From contig QIAN01000162.1 of NCBI GenBank assembly GCA_003225005.1, positions 108,955 to 172,954 of the forward strand: a stretch of 64,000 nucleotides of DNA. The letters are read 5' to 3'. The notes under the pieces are model-generated. The model was not told the origin of the DNA and did not search any database. It worked only from the letters and a program-made list of their open reading frames with translations. Below are positions 46,933 through 55,621 of this stretch, one piece after another. Each line of letters starts with the position of its first letter. Position 1 is the stretch's first letter. Source of the stretch: Acidobacteriota bacterium (GTDB lineage Bacteria > Acidobacteriota > Terriglobia > Terriglobales > Acidobacteriaceae). The position numbers were made by a program, and so were the translations under genes.

Positions 46933-49695
46933 TCATGTTCCCGTTCCGGTCAGGATCACCTTTTGCGGGCTTGCGCCTCCATCGTCACTGATAGTAACCA
47001 CGGCGTGCCGATTCCCGATTGCCGACGGAGTGAAGGTTACTGTAATCGTACAATTCGCTCCCGCAGCGATGCTTATCCCGCAGGTATTCGTCTGCGAGAA
47101 GTCATTGGGGTTCGTTCCTGTAATCGTAATGCCGCTGAAGTTCAACGCCGCAGTGCCGAAGTTTGTCACCGTCACATTCTGCGGCGCACTAGTCCTGCTC
47201 ACCGGCTCGTCGCCGAACGACCGGGTGAAGTTAGAAACCGAGACGACAGTTCCTGATCCGCTCATTGGTACCGCTTGCGGACTGGCCGGATCCGAGTCGC
47301 TGATGGCCAGAACGGCACGCCTTAGGTTCTTCTCGGTAGGTGTAAACATAATGGAGATCGAGCAACTCGCGCCGGCGGCGAGCGCGGAATCGCACGTGTT
47401 GGTCTCGGCAAAGTCACCGGGATCGAAGCCGGCGATGTAGATCTTGTTGATCTTCAGCGTGCCGGATCCCTGATTCATTGCTATTACTTCTCTCGTTACG
47501 CTTGCGCCAAGTAATTTTGTTGGGAGGTATCGCTTAAGCGGGGAGATGCTTACAAAGGTCTGCGGAACGATCTTGGTTACAAACCCATCAGGGAAGCTTT
47601 TCAACTTCGGCTGGAGTGCCAGCAGTGTCGTCGGGAAGTACTGCGAACCCGTAGTTCCTGTCACGTACGCGCTGTTCTGTTTGTCCACGACCACGCTGTA
47701 ACCGGAGGTGTGCTGGGGCCCGCCCAGATAAGTGGAGTAGACAAGACCGGTGCCGTAGCCATCGATCTCTGTAACAAATGCGTTATCAACCCCCCATTTC
47801 GTGGGCTGGATGGCGTTGAGTGTCGGAAAATCGGCCGAGTTTGTAGTTCCGGTCACGTAAACACTGCCAGCGCTATTCACGGCGATGCCGCCGCTACTGT
47901 CCCCCCCGCTCCCGCCGAGGTAGGTAGAGTAAACTAGAGCGTTTCCACTGGCGTTGAATTTGGTAACAAACGTATCCTGATTGCCCCCATAAGTGGGCTG
48001 GATGGCATTGACCATGGGGAAATCGGTCGAGACCGTGGTTCCGGTGACGTACGTGTTGCCGATTGAATCCACGGCAATGCTGTGACCCGAGTCCTTGTTA
48101 CCTCCACCGAGATAGGTCGAGTAGACTAGTGCGGTGCCGCTGGCGTTGATCTTGGTCACAAAAGGATCGCCACATGTGTCTGGGCAGGTAAAACCCCCGG
48201 CGAAGGTGGGCTGGATGGCGTTGACCGTAGGGAAGTCAGTGGAGTTTGTAAAACCTGTCACGTAGGCATTGCCTGATGAGTCCACCGCTATGCCATGGCC
48301 TTCATTCTCCTTGCTGCCACCCAGATATGTAGAATAAATCAGCTTTCCAGCAGAGCCGATCTTTGTGACAAAGGCAGCGTAGTCAAAGCTATTTCCGAGA
48401 TAATTCGGCTGGATGGCATTGAGTGTTGGAAAATCCGACGAGTTAGTCATCCCAGTCACATATGCCCCGCCACCTGCGCCCACGGCAATACTTAGTCCCC
48501 AATCGTAGTTGCTCCCGCCCAGATATGTGGAGTATACGAGGGCGCTGCCCGCAGGATTGATTTTCGTCACGAACGCGTCTGTCCCAGCGCCTCCGAATTG
48601 AGGCTGAATCGCATTGATCACAGGAAAATCGGGAGAGTCGGTAATGCCCGCTATGTAAGCATTCCCAGCCGAGTCCACCGCAATGGCCGAGCCGCCTTCG
48701 GCGGCAGTTCCTCCGAAGTAGGTTGTATAGATAAGTGCTGTGCCGTCGCGATTGAGCTTCGTCACAATAACATCTTGTGAATTACTTATGCCGGTAAAAT
48801 AGGCATTGCCTGCCGAATCGAGTGCTATTGAGGGGTCGCCATTGCCCCCTAGATATGTTGAATACGCCAGCACAGGATCAATTACGAGTGTCCTTTCACG
48901 ATCGTACGCTGCAAGCGCGAATCCTACCTCGTTCTTACGCCTGATCACGTACCGGCCACGAACCTCTTCGCGAACCTTATTCCGTTCCTGGTAAATATGC
49001 GGAGCCTTGAGATGTATGATTGTTCCTGAGCTGGTCAACACCAGATCGCCGTGGTCCAGACGAAGTCGCTTCGCACCATCGATTTCCAGACGAATTGCTC
49101 GCGGGCTCGCTCCCGGGTGGAGAATGAAGTCAAATTCGAGTTCCCGCTGGTTTCCGTAGTAGATTAGGTTCACGCCGGGATAAACATTCTCATAGTACAC
49201 TCTGGCAAATAGCCGCACGTTCGTATGCCACTTTTTCGGATCATTTCCAACAAAGTAATTGCTTTTCCCAGACAGCTCATGCTGCCCTGCGATTACAGCG
49301 TCGGCATTTGCACCAATTAGCTTGATTTGAACGATGCCGGCTCCTGTCGTTAGCAGGGTCTTTCGCAGTCCGTTCCCGTTGTCGCTGCGAGATAGGATAG
49401 TCTTCTGCCCAGCTTGAACTGGCGTGTCTTGCTTCGGTCGGCGTAGATCAAGTACGGCTTTGGTGGGAGTCAGCAACACGGTGTATCCCGCACCCCGTGA
49501 GAGGTATTTCACCTCAGGATCACTTTGACCCTGATTTGCTTCGAAGGCCAGAGGGAGGTTTCCGTAATTTTCGACAACTTGCGATGAGCTGGGCGGGTAG
49601 GCTTGAGCGAGCACTGACCATATTGAGAGACAAAAGGAGACGTGGACAGCCTGCCTCATTGAGAGACAAAAGGAGACGTGGAGAGCCTGCCTCAT
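46933..49695 (-). CDS. Secreted SBBP-repeat protein with choice-of-anchor (ASH/HYDIN-like) domains
   Basis: The start at 49695 has AAGGAGG 9 nt upstream. About 920 residues comprise four parts. A signal peptide carries an in-frame tandem duplication. A domain follows with LAFEANQGQSDPEVKYLSRG and NLIYYGNQRELEFDFILHPG. Next come about seven SBBP beta-propeller repeats, each with a LVYSTYLGG, VDSxGNAYVTG, T-D-FP-NAIQP pattern. Two ASH-type beta-sandwich domains end the protein (DPASPQAVPMSGSGT; CTITVTFTP). It is probably a cell-surface or secreted binding protein. It ends shortly after the second ASH domain, where relatives often continue. Confidence 0.85.
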   Translation of the reverse strand: MRQALHVSFCLSMRQAVHVSFCLSIWSVLAQAYPPSSSQVVENYGNLPLAFEANQGQSDPEVKYLSRGAGYTVLLTPTKAVLDLRRPKQDTPVQAGQKTILSRSDNGNGLRKTLLTTGAGIVQIKLIGANADAVIAGQHELSGKSNYFVGNDPKKWHTNVRLFARVYYENVYPGVNLIYYGNQRELEFDFILHPGASPRAIRLEIDGAKRLRLDHGDLVLTSSGTIIHLKAPHIYQERNKVREEVRGRYVIRRKNEVGFALAAYDRERTLVIDPVLAYSTYLGGNGDPSIALDSAGNAYFTGISNSQDVIVTKLNRDGTALIYTTYFGGTAAEGGSAIAVDSAGNAYIAGITDSPDFPVINAIQPQFGGAGTDAFVTKINPAGSALVYSTYLGGSNYDWGLSIAVGAGGGAYVTGMTNSSDFPTLNAIQPNYLGNSFDYAAFVTKIGSAGKLIYSTYLGGSKENEGHGIAVDSSGNAYVTGFTNSTDFPTVNAIQPTFAGGFTCPDTCGDPFVTKINASGTALVYSTYLGGGNKDSGHSIAVDSIGNTYVTGTTVSTDFPMVNAIQPTYGGNQDTFVTKFNASGNALVYSTYLGGSGGDSSGGIAVNSAGSVYVTGTTNSADFPTLNAIQPTKWGVDNAFVTEIDGYGTGLVYSTYLGGPQHTSGYSVVVDKQNSAYVTGTTGSQYFPTTLLALQPKLKSFPDGFVTKIVPQTFVSISPLKRYLPTKLLGASVTREVIAMNQGSGTLKINKIYIAGFDPGDFAETNTCDSALAAGASCSISIMFTPTEKNLRRAVLAISDSDPASPQAVPMSGSGTVVSVSNFTRSFGDEPVSRTSAPQNVTVTNFGTAALNFSGITITGTNPNDFSQTNTCGISIAAGANCTITVTFTPSAIGNRHAVVTISDDGGASPQKVILTGTGT
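49623..49694 (-). repeat. 36-bp tandem duplication in the signal peptide of the SBBP gene
   Basis: Two copies of a 36-bp unit encode MRQALHVSFCLS and MRQAVHVSFCLS back to back, differing at one base or so, directly at the start of the SBBP gene. The duplication keeps the frame and gives two possible Met starts. Confidence 0.85.
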
Positions 49696-49949
49696 ATGCG
49701 TCCTCCTTAGGAAATACAACGGCCCCAGGAGTTAGCTGACTTGCAGAAGTCGTTGTAACCGGACGGATTCTCCCCCAATACTTTCCGGAAGTCAAGCGGT
49801 GTTTATCGACAATCTGGCAGCGCAGGGAATGAAGGTGCGCGTAGGCATGGAAGCCAATTCGCACATCTTTTGATCCAGCATCAGCAGCATCCGGAAGCGA
49901 AGAGTCTAGCGCCTGATGGCACGCCATGCAACGCAGACACCAGAGGACT

Positions 49950-50259
49950 GCTAAAGCGTGCTCACGTGATCGCCGGAGAAATTCGTTACGTCGGCAAGAA
50001 AACAGATCGCAAATGGGAAGAAGGCGGCGAAATCAGCGTTTTGGAATTTGCAGCTACCGAATACGGGAGAAAAGGTAAAGTTGCCGCGAGTGATGACGTA
50101 AAAGCAAAAATCAGCAGCATAGGCATCAACAAATGCGCTCGCGAAAGCGGATTTGATCGGAAGAACTTCATCAGGAAATTGATTCGTGACATCCCCGTAA
50201 AACGCAACTCGTACGGGGAATTTGTGCGCTGGCTTCAGGGCTACATGTCATCATCCTGA
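49950..50259 (+). CDS. Orphan C-terminal-type protein, copy 2
   Basis: The open frame (extends back to 49870) reads LLKRAHVIAGEIRYVGKKTD, EISVLEFAATEYGRKGKVA, INKCARESGFDRKNFIRKLI and ends YGEFVRWLQGYMSSS at 50259. A second copy with a deletion lies at 46330-46582. The start is unclear; upstream codons look non-native, so it may itself be a 5'-truncated gene. The CARESGFDRKNFIRKLI segment could be a DNA-recognition helix. Its stop lies 1 bp from the end of the convergent permease gene. Confidence 0.45.
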
Positions 50260-50260
50260 G

Positions 50261-52786
50261 CTATTCGTAGCGCAATGCAACCATGGGATCGACCTTCGCC
50301 GCACGGCGGGCGGGAATGTAGCAGGCCAAACATGCGACGGCAGCCAGTCCCAGCGCCACCGCCAGGTAAGTCAGCGGATCGCTTGGTTTGACCCCGAACA
50401 GAATAGCCGAGATTAGCCGCGTCAAGCCCAGGGCTAGCGCAACTCCGGCAACAATCCCGATGGAAATAAGCTGGAATCCAAGCTTGCCAACCCACTTGAG
50501 TATATCGGCAGGATGTGCCCCCAGCGCCATGCGGATTCCGATATCGTGCGTGTGCTGACTGACGAAATATGACATCACTCCGTAGGTACCCATTCCTGCA
50601 AGGAAAATCGCAAGCGCCGCAAAAATGCTCAGGAGCTGCATGTACAAGCGGGCGTCGCCCATCGATCGGTCCAGAACCTGTTGGATCGTCCTTAAGCTGG
50701 TGACGGGCTGGTCGGGGTCGAGTTCGGCGACAATCTGCTTGATCGGCTTGGCCAAGTCCGAAGCGTGAGTCATAGGGCCAACTCGGATGGCAAGGTCCTG
50801 CCACAGGTGAGCCACGATCGCGCCACCCGGGTACACGTCGGGCTGCTGCATGAACGAAGCGTAGATGAACGGCGGCGCTTTTCTGCCGAGCCCGTATTGC
50901 TTCACATCTCCGACTACGCCCACGATTTGCCGCGTTCGGTCCTCTTCGGTGGGATACGGATCGAAGCGCAAGCGCACCTGCTTGCCGATGGGATCTTCGT
51001 CTGGAAAGAACTTGCGCACGAACGCATCGTTCACAACGATCGCCCACCGCGCAGCCTTGGTGTCGTGCTCGTCGAGGTAGCGCCCCTTCTTTAATGGAAT
51101 TTTGAGCGTCTGGAAGAAGCCAGAAGTTACCTGGTTATAGCCCGCTTGGGGCCTTTGCTCGGCGGGCGGTGTCGGGCGGCCCATTATCGAAAACGTAGAC
51201 TGTCCCGAAAAATGGGTTGGAATTCCGCCCGATCCAACCGATTCGACTCCCGGCAACGCTGATACTCGTTCGAGCAGGCGCTGATAGAAACTGTTTACCG
51301 CCGGTTTGGCCTTTTCCATATCTCCGCCGGGCACTCTTTCCATGTACTTGTCGCCTTCGGGCAGCTGAAAAGCCATAGTGAGCAGGTTGCTCGCATCGAA
51401 GCCGGGATCCACTGCGCGCAAGCGGATCATGGTGTTGATCATCAGGCCGGTGCCAACCAGCAATACCATGGCCAGAGCAACTTCGGAGATGGCCAGCAAG
51501 CGCCGCATGATGCCGCCAGAAAGGGGAGCCGAGCCGCGAGCGCCATCGCGGAGAGCGTGATTCAGATCCGAGCGCGAGCCTTGAAACGCTGGCGCCAATC
51601 CAAACAAAACTGCCGTCAGCAGTGAAACACCCAACGCGAAGAGGACAACCCGCAAATCAACGGTCATCTTGTCACCGTTGGGAACGCCCTCGCCTTCGCC
51701 AGAGCTAGCGAGCCAGAGAACCAGGCGAATGCCCCAAGATGCCAAGAGCAAGCCAAAGGCGCCTCCAAGCAGCCCAAGTAGCGCACTCTCGGTTAGCGAT
51801 TGTTGCACCAGTCGCCCGCGGCTTGCGCCGAGCGAGAGGCGCACCGCGCACTCGCCACGCCGCACCTCGGTGCGCGACTGGATGAGATTCGCGACATTAG
51901 CGCAGGCAATCAGCAACACGAAGGCCACCGCTCCGAGCAGCGGATACAGTGCCTGCCTGGCCCAGCCGAACAGTTCTTCGTGCAAGGGAGCCACCTTCTT
52001 GCCGATGCCCTTGTTAGTCGCTGGATATTGGAGTTCGAGCCGTCGCGCGATGGTATCCATTTCTGCCTGAGCATTGGCCGTGGTCACACCGGGCTTGAGA
52101 CGCGCGACGGGCATTAGCCAGTGATCAGAGCGCTCCACGTAGCGGTGGCTTTCCGGATTGATGGGCTGCCACAGGTCGACCTTAATTCCATCCAGGGAGG
52201 TAAGTGTCTGCGGCATCACGCCCACCACGGTAGATGTCATGCCGCTCACGCGAAAGGTTTTGCCGAGAATGTTGGGATCGCGATTGAAGTGCGTCTTCCA
52301 GAACCGCTCGCTGATCACCACGGTCTGATCGTGATCCTGCATCTCCGCAGGAAAAGAGGCTCTGCCGAGTATCGGCTTCACGCCCAGCAGACCGAAAAGG
52401 TTGGGCGTGGAGTCCTGCACGATGATGCGCTCGGCTTCGCCGGTGCCGGACAAAATGCCCTCTTCGCCGAAGCTGGTCAGCGCAATGTCCTGAAAGACAT
52501 GATTCTGCTTTTTCCAGTCGAGCGACTCCGCGATGGGCGGGTTTTGCCCAGACTCGGGATGGGTGAGTTGCATTTCATAAATGGTGACCAGCTGTTCCGG
52601 ATGGTTATAGGGAAGGGAACGCAGCAGAAGTACATCCAACACGCTGAAGATTGCGCTGTTGGCGCCAATGCCCAGCGCCAGCGAGAGAATCACGACCGTC
52701 AGGAAGCTGGGACTCTTGCGGAGGGTTCGGACCGCCAGGCGCAGGTCCTGCGCCAAAGCTTCCAGCCATGCCAAAGCATGCTTCAT
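50261..52786 (-). CDS. ADOP/MacB-type ABC transporter permease
   Basis: From 52786 (GGGGGAG upstream) the protein has 841 residues. A short N-terminal cytoplasmic lead carries DLRLAVRTLRKSPSFLTVVI, typical of acidobacterial duplicated orphan permeases. A first helix and large MacB-like periplasmic domain follow, then FtsX-type three-helix blocks twice (LLIACANVANLIQSRTEVRR; MGTYGVMSYFVSQHTHDIGI). It ends in RRAAKVDPMVALRYE, the usual FtsX-family tail. No ATPase gene is adjacent. The role is probably efflux or mechanotransmission with an ATPase encoded elsewhere. Confidence 0.92.
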   Translation of the reverse strand: MKHALAWLEALAQDLRLAVRTLRKSPSFLTVVILSLALGIGANSAIFSVLDVLLLRSLPYNHPEQLVTIYEMQLTHPESGQNPPIAESLDWKKQNHVFQDIALTSFGEEGILSGTGEAERIIVQDSTPNLFGLLGVKPILGRASFPAEMQDHDQTVVISERFWKTHFNRDPNILGKTFRVSGMTSTVVGVMPQTLTSLDGIKVDLWQPINPESHRYVERSDHWLMPVARLKPGVTTANAQAEMDTIARRLELQYPATNKGIGKKVAPLHEELFGWARQALYPLLGAVAFVLLIACANVANLIQSRTEVRRGECAVRLSLGASRGRLVQQSLTESALLGLLGGAFGLLLASWGIRLVLWLASSGEGEGVPNGDKMTVDLRVVLFALGVSLLTAVLFGLAPAFQGSRSDLNHALRDGARGSAPLSGGIMRRLLAISEVALAMVLLVGTGLMINTMIRLRAVDPGFDASNLLTMAFQLPEGDKYMERVPGGDMEKAKPAVNSFYQRLLERVSALPGVESVGSGGIPTHFSGQSTFSIMGRPTPPAEQRPQAGYNQVTSGFFQTLKIPLKKGRYLDEHDTKAARWAIVVNDAFVRKFFPDEDPIGKQVRLRFDPYPTEEDRTRQIVGVVGDVKQYGLGRKAPPFIYASFMQQPDVYPGGAIVAHLWQDLAIRVGPMTHASDLAKPIKQIVAELDPDQPVTSLRTIQQVLDRSMGDARLYMQLLSIFAALAIFLAGMGTYGVMSYFVSQHTHDIGIRMALGAHPADILKWVGKLGFQLISIGIVAGVALALGLTRLISAILFGVKPSDPLTYLAVALGLAAVACLACYIPARRAAKVDPMVALRYE

Positions 52787-53463
52787 AGGCTCCCCCAATG
52801 CCGACGAGCGGTGGTGGACCAAGATTTCCCTGCAACTCGCGAACCAAATCGACGCATTCGTTAATTCGTTGGCCCTAAAGACAAAACCGACGTTTGCCCC
52901 GAATCGCTCGACGCTTCCACTGTCCACGCTTACAACTCAATGTCCGGAAATGAACGTTGTCTCACTCTCTTCGCGGGCGGGCGTCCACACCACGTTATTC
53001 CATCTCGAAGCTCACGTACAATCCGTCTTCGTATTCGACTTGAAGCACACCACGGCATCTTCAGTTTGCTAACGACAGATTGCAGCGACTCCATTGGAGT
53101 CCAGTTGTATTCAACTGCTAGCCTGCCGAGTCTGCCCCACGCGCGGGCGACCGGGTCCAAGTCCAAAATCGGATCCGGCAGGGGGAGGAGCATTTTGCCG
53201 TCCGTATACACCTACCCCTCTCTCGTTTGACGGGATAGGAGGTAGGAGAAAAAAAGTCCGTCCTCCATAGTGACAAATCAGTAAACAGGAGGAATGGCGC
53301 GGCCCCCGCCCGTCCCCGCACTGCGTTGCGAAGGACAGGGAGCCTACTGTAGAGGTGCACAAATGGGGCAGCGAGCGAGCGAAGGGAACCTTACGAATCC
53401 AGCACATCTACACACTCATCATCGCAAGAACGGGGAGCTGTACTAGCCACTCACACCAGCGAT
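52787..53463. other. Intergenic stretch with dispersed repeat copy 3
   Basis: No full gene is seen. It contains the dispersed repeat (53205-53270). Near 53400 it contains the open frame that leads into the interrupted gene below. Confidence 0.45.
53205..53270 (+). repeat. Dispersed intergenic repeat, copy 3
   Basis: It contains CCCCTCTCTCGTTTGACGGG, then ATAGGAGG and a GAAAAAAAGTCCGTCCTCC end, like the copies at 10856 and 38108. Confidence 0.6.
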
Positions 53464-53768
53464 TTGCACGGAAAGAAATGGGACAAGCTGGCAATTTACA
53501 TTATCGACGAGAGGTTGACCCTGCATGAGGTCGAATCCCTGCTGATTGCGGTCTCCACGCCTGAAGGTAACAAGAACCGTGGGAAATTGACGGGTGATCT
53601 GAAGAAGAATTTGAAAGATTTCATGAAGGCTGCTGCCATTGATGAAATTAACGCGAGTCTATATCCGAATCAAGAGCCTAAGCAGACGAAGAAGACTCGC
53701 AGAATCACAGAAAAGAAGATCGATGCTTTCGTCGAACAGATCGGCGTTGCAAAAACAGCGAATATTTT
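53464..53768 (+). pseudogene. GIY-YIG/HTH-like gene, 5' part, interrupted by IS66
   Basis: The frame (open upstream to about 53405, start unclear) reads HGKKWDKLAIYIIDERLTLH, EVESLLIAVSTPEGNKNRGK, then a Lys-rich linker and KKIDAFVEQIGVAKTANIL. The first part resembles the C-terminal half of a GIY-YIG nuclease-like domain, and its catalytic N-terminus is not seen. The IS66 element begins at 53769. Joining to 57244 across the target repeat restores the frame. Confidence 0.55.
53760..53768 (+). repeat. Target-site duplication, left copy (GAATATTTT)
   Basis: GAATATTTT lies immediately left of the IS66 terminal repeat and is repeated at 57235-57243. IS66-family elements normally duplicate 8 bp; the ninth base may be chance. 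Confidence 0.8.
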
Positions 53769-53878
53769 GTACCCGTCCGGTGAACACATCTTCCGCAACT
53801 GAAGCTTCTTCGTAATACTTCCCGACAGGCAGCGAATGCAGGGGTGGCCATGCCACGCCAAGGTGGAGGTATCGACCG

Positions 53879-54241
53879 ATGAACGGGAACAAGCCGGATA
53901 TGGAGAAGCGACTTTACTGGCGGAGGATTCTGGAAGAGGCGGCGACGAGCGGGATATCGATGCGGGAGTTTTGCCGGCAGCGACGTTTGAAGGAAACGCA
54001 GTTCTACTGGTGGCGGCGGATGCTGAAGTCAGGGGGTCAGGAACGGCGGGTAGAGCGGCCCGTGGAGCGAGAGAGGGGGAGCTTTGCCTTGGTCAGCGAG
54101 GAAGTAGGAGCGATGACGGCTGATCTGGAGTTGGTGCTGCGTGACGGGCGACGGTTGCGGATCGGTCGCGGGGTAGAGGAAGAAAGCTTACGAGCGGTTT
54201 TAGCGGCGCTGGAGCCGACCAGCCCTAGATACCGGACCTAG
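53879..54241 (+). CDS. tnpA: IS66 accessory protein TnpA
   Basis: The 120-residue protein has an N-terminal helix-turn-helix (YWRRILEEAATSGISMREFC, RLKETQFYWWRRML) and a C-terminal beta segment (LELVLRDGRRLRIGRGVEEE; LRAVLAALE), the standard plan of IS66 ORF-A. It probably binds the element ends or regulates transposition. tnpB starts 20 bp downstream. Confidence 0.9.
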   Translation: MNGNKPDMEKRLYWRRILEEAATSGISMREFCRQRRLKETQFYWWRRMLKSGGQERRVERPVERERGSFALVSEEVGAMTADLELVLRDGRRLRIGRGVEEESLRAVLAALEPTSPRYRT

Positions 54242-54260
54242 ATAATAATGAGGAGAAGGG

Positions 54261-54652
54261 ATGTTGAGTTTTCCAGCGGCAATCAAGGTGTATCTGTGTA
54301 CGGTGGCCTGCGACATTTCGATGGATTATCGATGATGGCGGAACATGTGATCCGCTGTAATCCGTTCTCTGGGCATCTGCTGGTGTTTTGCAATCGGCGA
54401 AGCGACCGGCTGAAGATTCTGTACTGGGACCGGGACGGATGGGCGATCTGGTACAAGCGATTGGAAGTGGGCACGTTTCAGTTTCCCTTTGCTGAGACGG
54501 GACGGAAAGAAATCGCGGCCTGGGAGTTGGGCTTGCTGCTGGAGGGAATCGATCTGAGCAAGGGACAGCGCAGAAAACGCTACAGCTTGCCAACCGGGCG
54601 TCCGGAGAGCCCGGCGACGACGGGACCGCAGGCAGAGCCGGAAACTTCTTAG
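54261..54652 (+). pseudogene. tnpB: IS66 TnpB with internal frameshift
   Basis: ATG 54261 (AGGAG upstream) reads MLSFPAAIKVYLCTVACDI and then runs out of frame. The next frame resumes HFDGLSMMAEHVIRCNPFSG, HLLVFCNRRSDRLKILYWDR and continues normally. The IS66 TnpB motif CDMRxxFDGL is missing its middle. Restoring 7 bases (a second TGCGACA) at 54310-54316 would give CDMRHFDGL in one frame. The element may therefore be crippled unless TnpB is supplied in trans. The stop overlaps the convergent passenger gene by 3-4 bases. Confidence 0.85.
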
Positions 54653-55158
54653 CCACGTCGCTTCGACTGGGGTCGACGGGCAGGGCTGCGACCCACCGCA
54701 TCGCGCTGGGTTCGGTTCCAGTCTGCGCCTTCTTGCTCCACTGCGGCACGAAACGTCTGGTAGTGGTTCTTGAGACGCTGCTCGTAGCCGGGAGACTGCA
54801 GGACAATAGACTCGAAAAGATCCAGAAGCAGGGGCGAGTATTGGGTTTGCTCGGCCATGGGGTCCAGATACGGGCCTTGCCATTCGAGTGGATCTAGAAG
54901 GTCGGAAGTGTGGGCCCATTTCTGATAGAAGTCCATACTTTCCCAGCCATAGCTGATGCTGGCCCAAACCTTCCAACCGGTGTGGGGTCGGAGTACGAGG
55001 ATAGTGACGCGCCGACAATCGCAGCCCGGTTCATTGCAATACAACTCGATAAAACCATAATCTCCGTGGGGCAGAGGAGTTCCGCGGGGAACCTTCAGGG
55101 ACCGGGTCTCACGAGCTGCCAGTTCCGGAAATCTCTCCATAAACGGTGCCATGGGCAT
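54649..55158 (-). CDS. IS66 passenger gene, conserved orphan with Cys-rich motif
   Basis: The protein has about 169 residues from Met 55158 (Met 55140 is also possible). It contains RSLKVPRGTPLPHGDYGFIE, LYCNEPGCDCRRVTILVL and WASISYGWESMDFYQKW, then SPLLLDLFESIVLQSPGYEQ and RLKNHYQTFR. The CNEPGCDC cluster may bind zinc. I know this family only as uncharacterised. It is oriented against the transposase genes and ends exactly at the tnpB stop. Confidence 0.7.
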   Translation of the reverse strand: MPMAPFMERFPELAARETRSLKVPRGTPLPHGDYGFIELYCNEPGCDCRRVTILVLRPHTGWKVWASISYGWESMDFYQKWAHTSDLLDPLEWQGPYLDPMAEQTQYSPLLLDLFESIVLQSPGYEQRLKNHYQTFRAAVEQEGADWNRTQRDAVGRSPARRPQSKRRG

Positions 55159-55249
55159 GGCGGGATTGTAGCGCGGAAGCCGAGGTTCGGATCCGGGGAG
55201 AAGGAAAAAGGATGTGGAAAAAGGTTGGAAAAAGGTTTGGTGAAAAGGC

Positions 55250-55283
55250 TTGACAATATCCGATATCACTATGATGATATCGG
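55250..55283 (+). promoter_or_regulatory. TTGACA promoter overlapped by a palindromic operator
   Basis: TTGACA at 55250-55255 is followed by the inverted repeat CCGATATCA-ctatga-TGATATCGG (about 55260-55283), ending 2-3 bases before the ATG of the DUF6788-like gene at 55286. The dyad overlaps where the -10 box and transcript start must be, so a bound repressor would block transcription. The very short leader has no ribosome site, suggesting leaderless translation. Confidence 0.55.
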
Positions 55284-55285
55284 AC

Positions 55286-55621
55286 ATGACGACCGCACAA
55301 ATCGAACACCGGATCGCGCAGGTGAAACAGCAACTGACTCGACTGGGAGCGATGCATCCTGGGAGCCTGAGCGAGCAGTACAACGTTTGCGGCAAGCCCG
55401 GTTGCCGCTGCAAAGACCTCAAGAATCCCCAGAAGCACGGGCCCTATCACCAGCTCAGCTTTACCTGGCGCGGCCAAGGCGGCACTCGTTTCGTGCGGGC
55501 CGAGCGGCTGGCGGAGATGCGGCAGAAACTCGCCAACTACAAACGCTTCCGGGAACTGAGCGAGGAGTGGGTGGATCTGACGTTGGAACTGGAACAAGTG
55601 GAGCGGGAGCGGTCCAGGTAG
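55286..55621 (+). CDS. DUF6788-like protein within IS66
   Basis: The 111-residue protein contains PGSLSEQYNVCGKPGCRCKD, KHGPYHQLSFTWRGQGGTRF and YKRFRELSEEWVDLTLELEQ. The CGKPGCRC cluster and HGPY motif are typical of DUF6788 proteins, which often sit next to IS66 transposases. It ends directly before tnpC (stop TAG at 55619-55621, ATG 55622), implying translational coupling. A role in transposition or its control is likely but unproven. Confidence 0.75.
   Translation: MTTAQIEHRIAQVKQQLTRLGAMHPGSLSEQYNVCGKPGCRCKDLKNPQKHGPYHQLSFTWRGQGGTRFVRAERLAEMRQKLANYKRFRELSEEWVDLTLELEQVERERSR

Noticed and set aside
46799..47440. A 213-codon plus-strand ORF
   Set aside because: Antisense to the ASH domains of the SBBP gene; composition follows the complementary codons.
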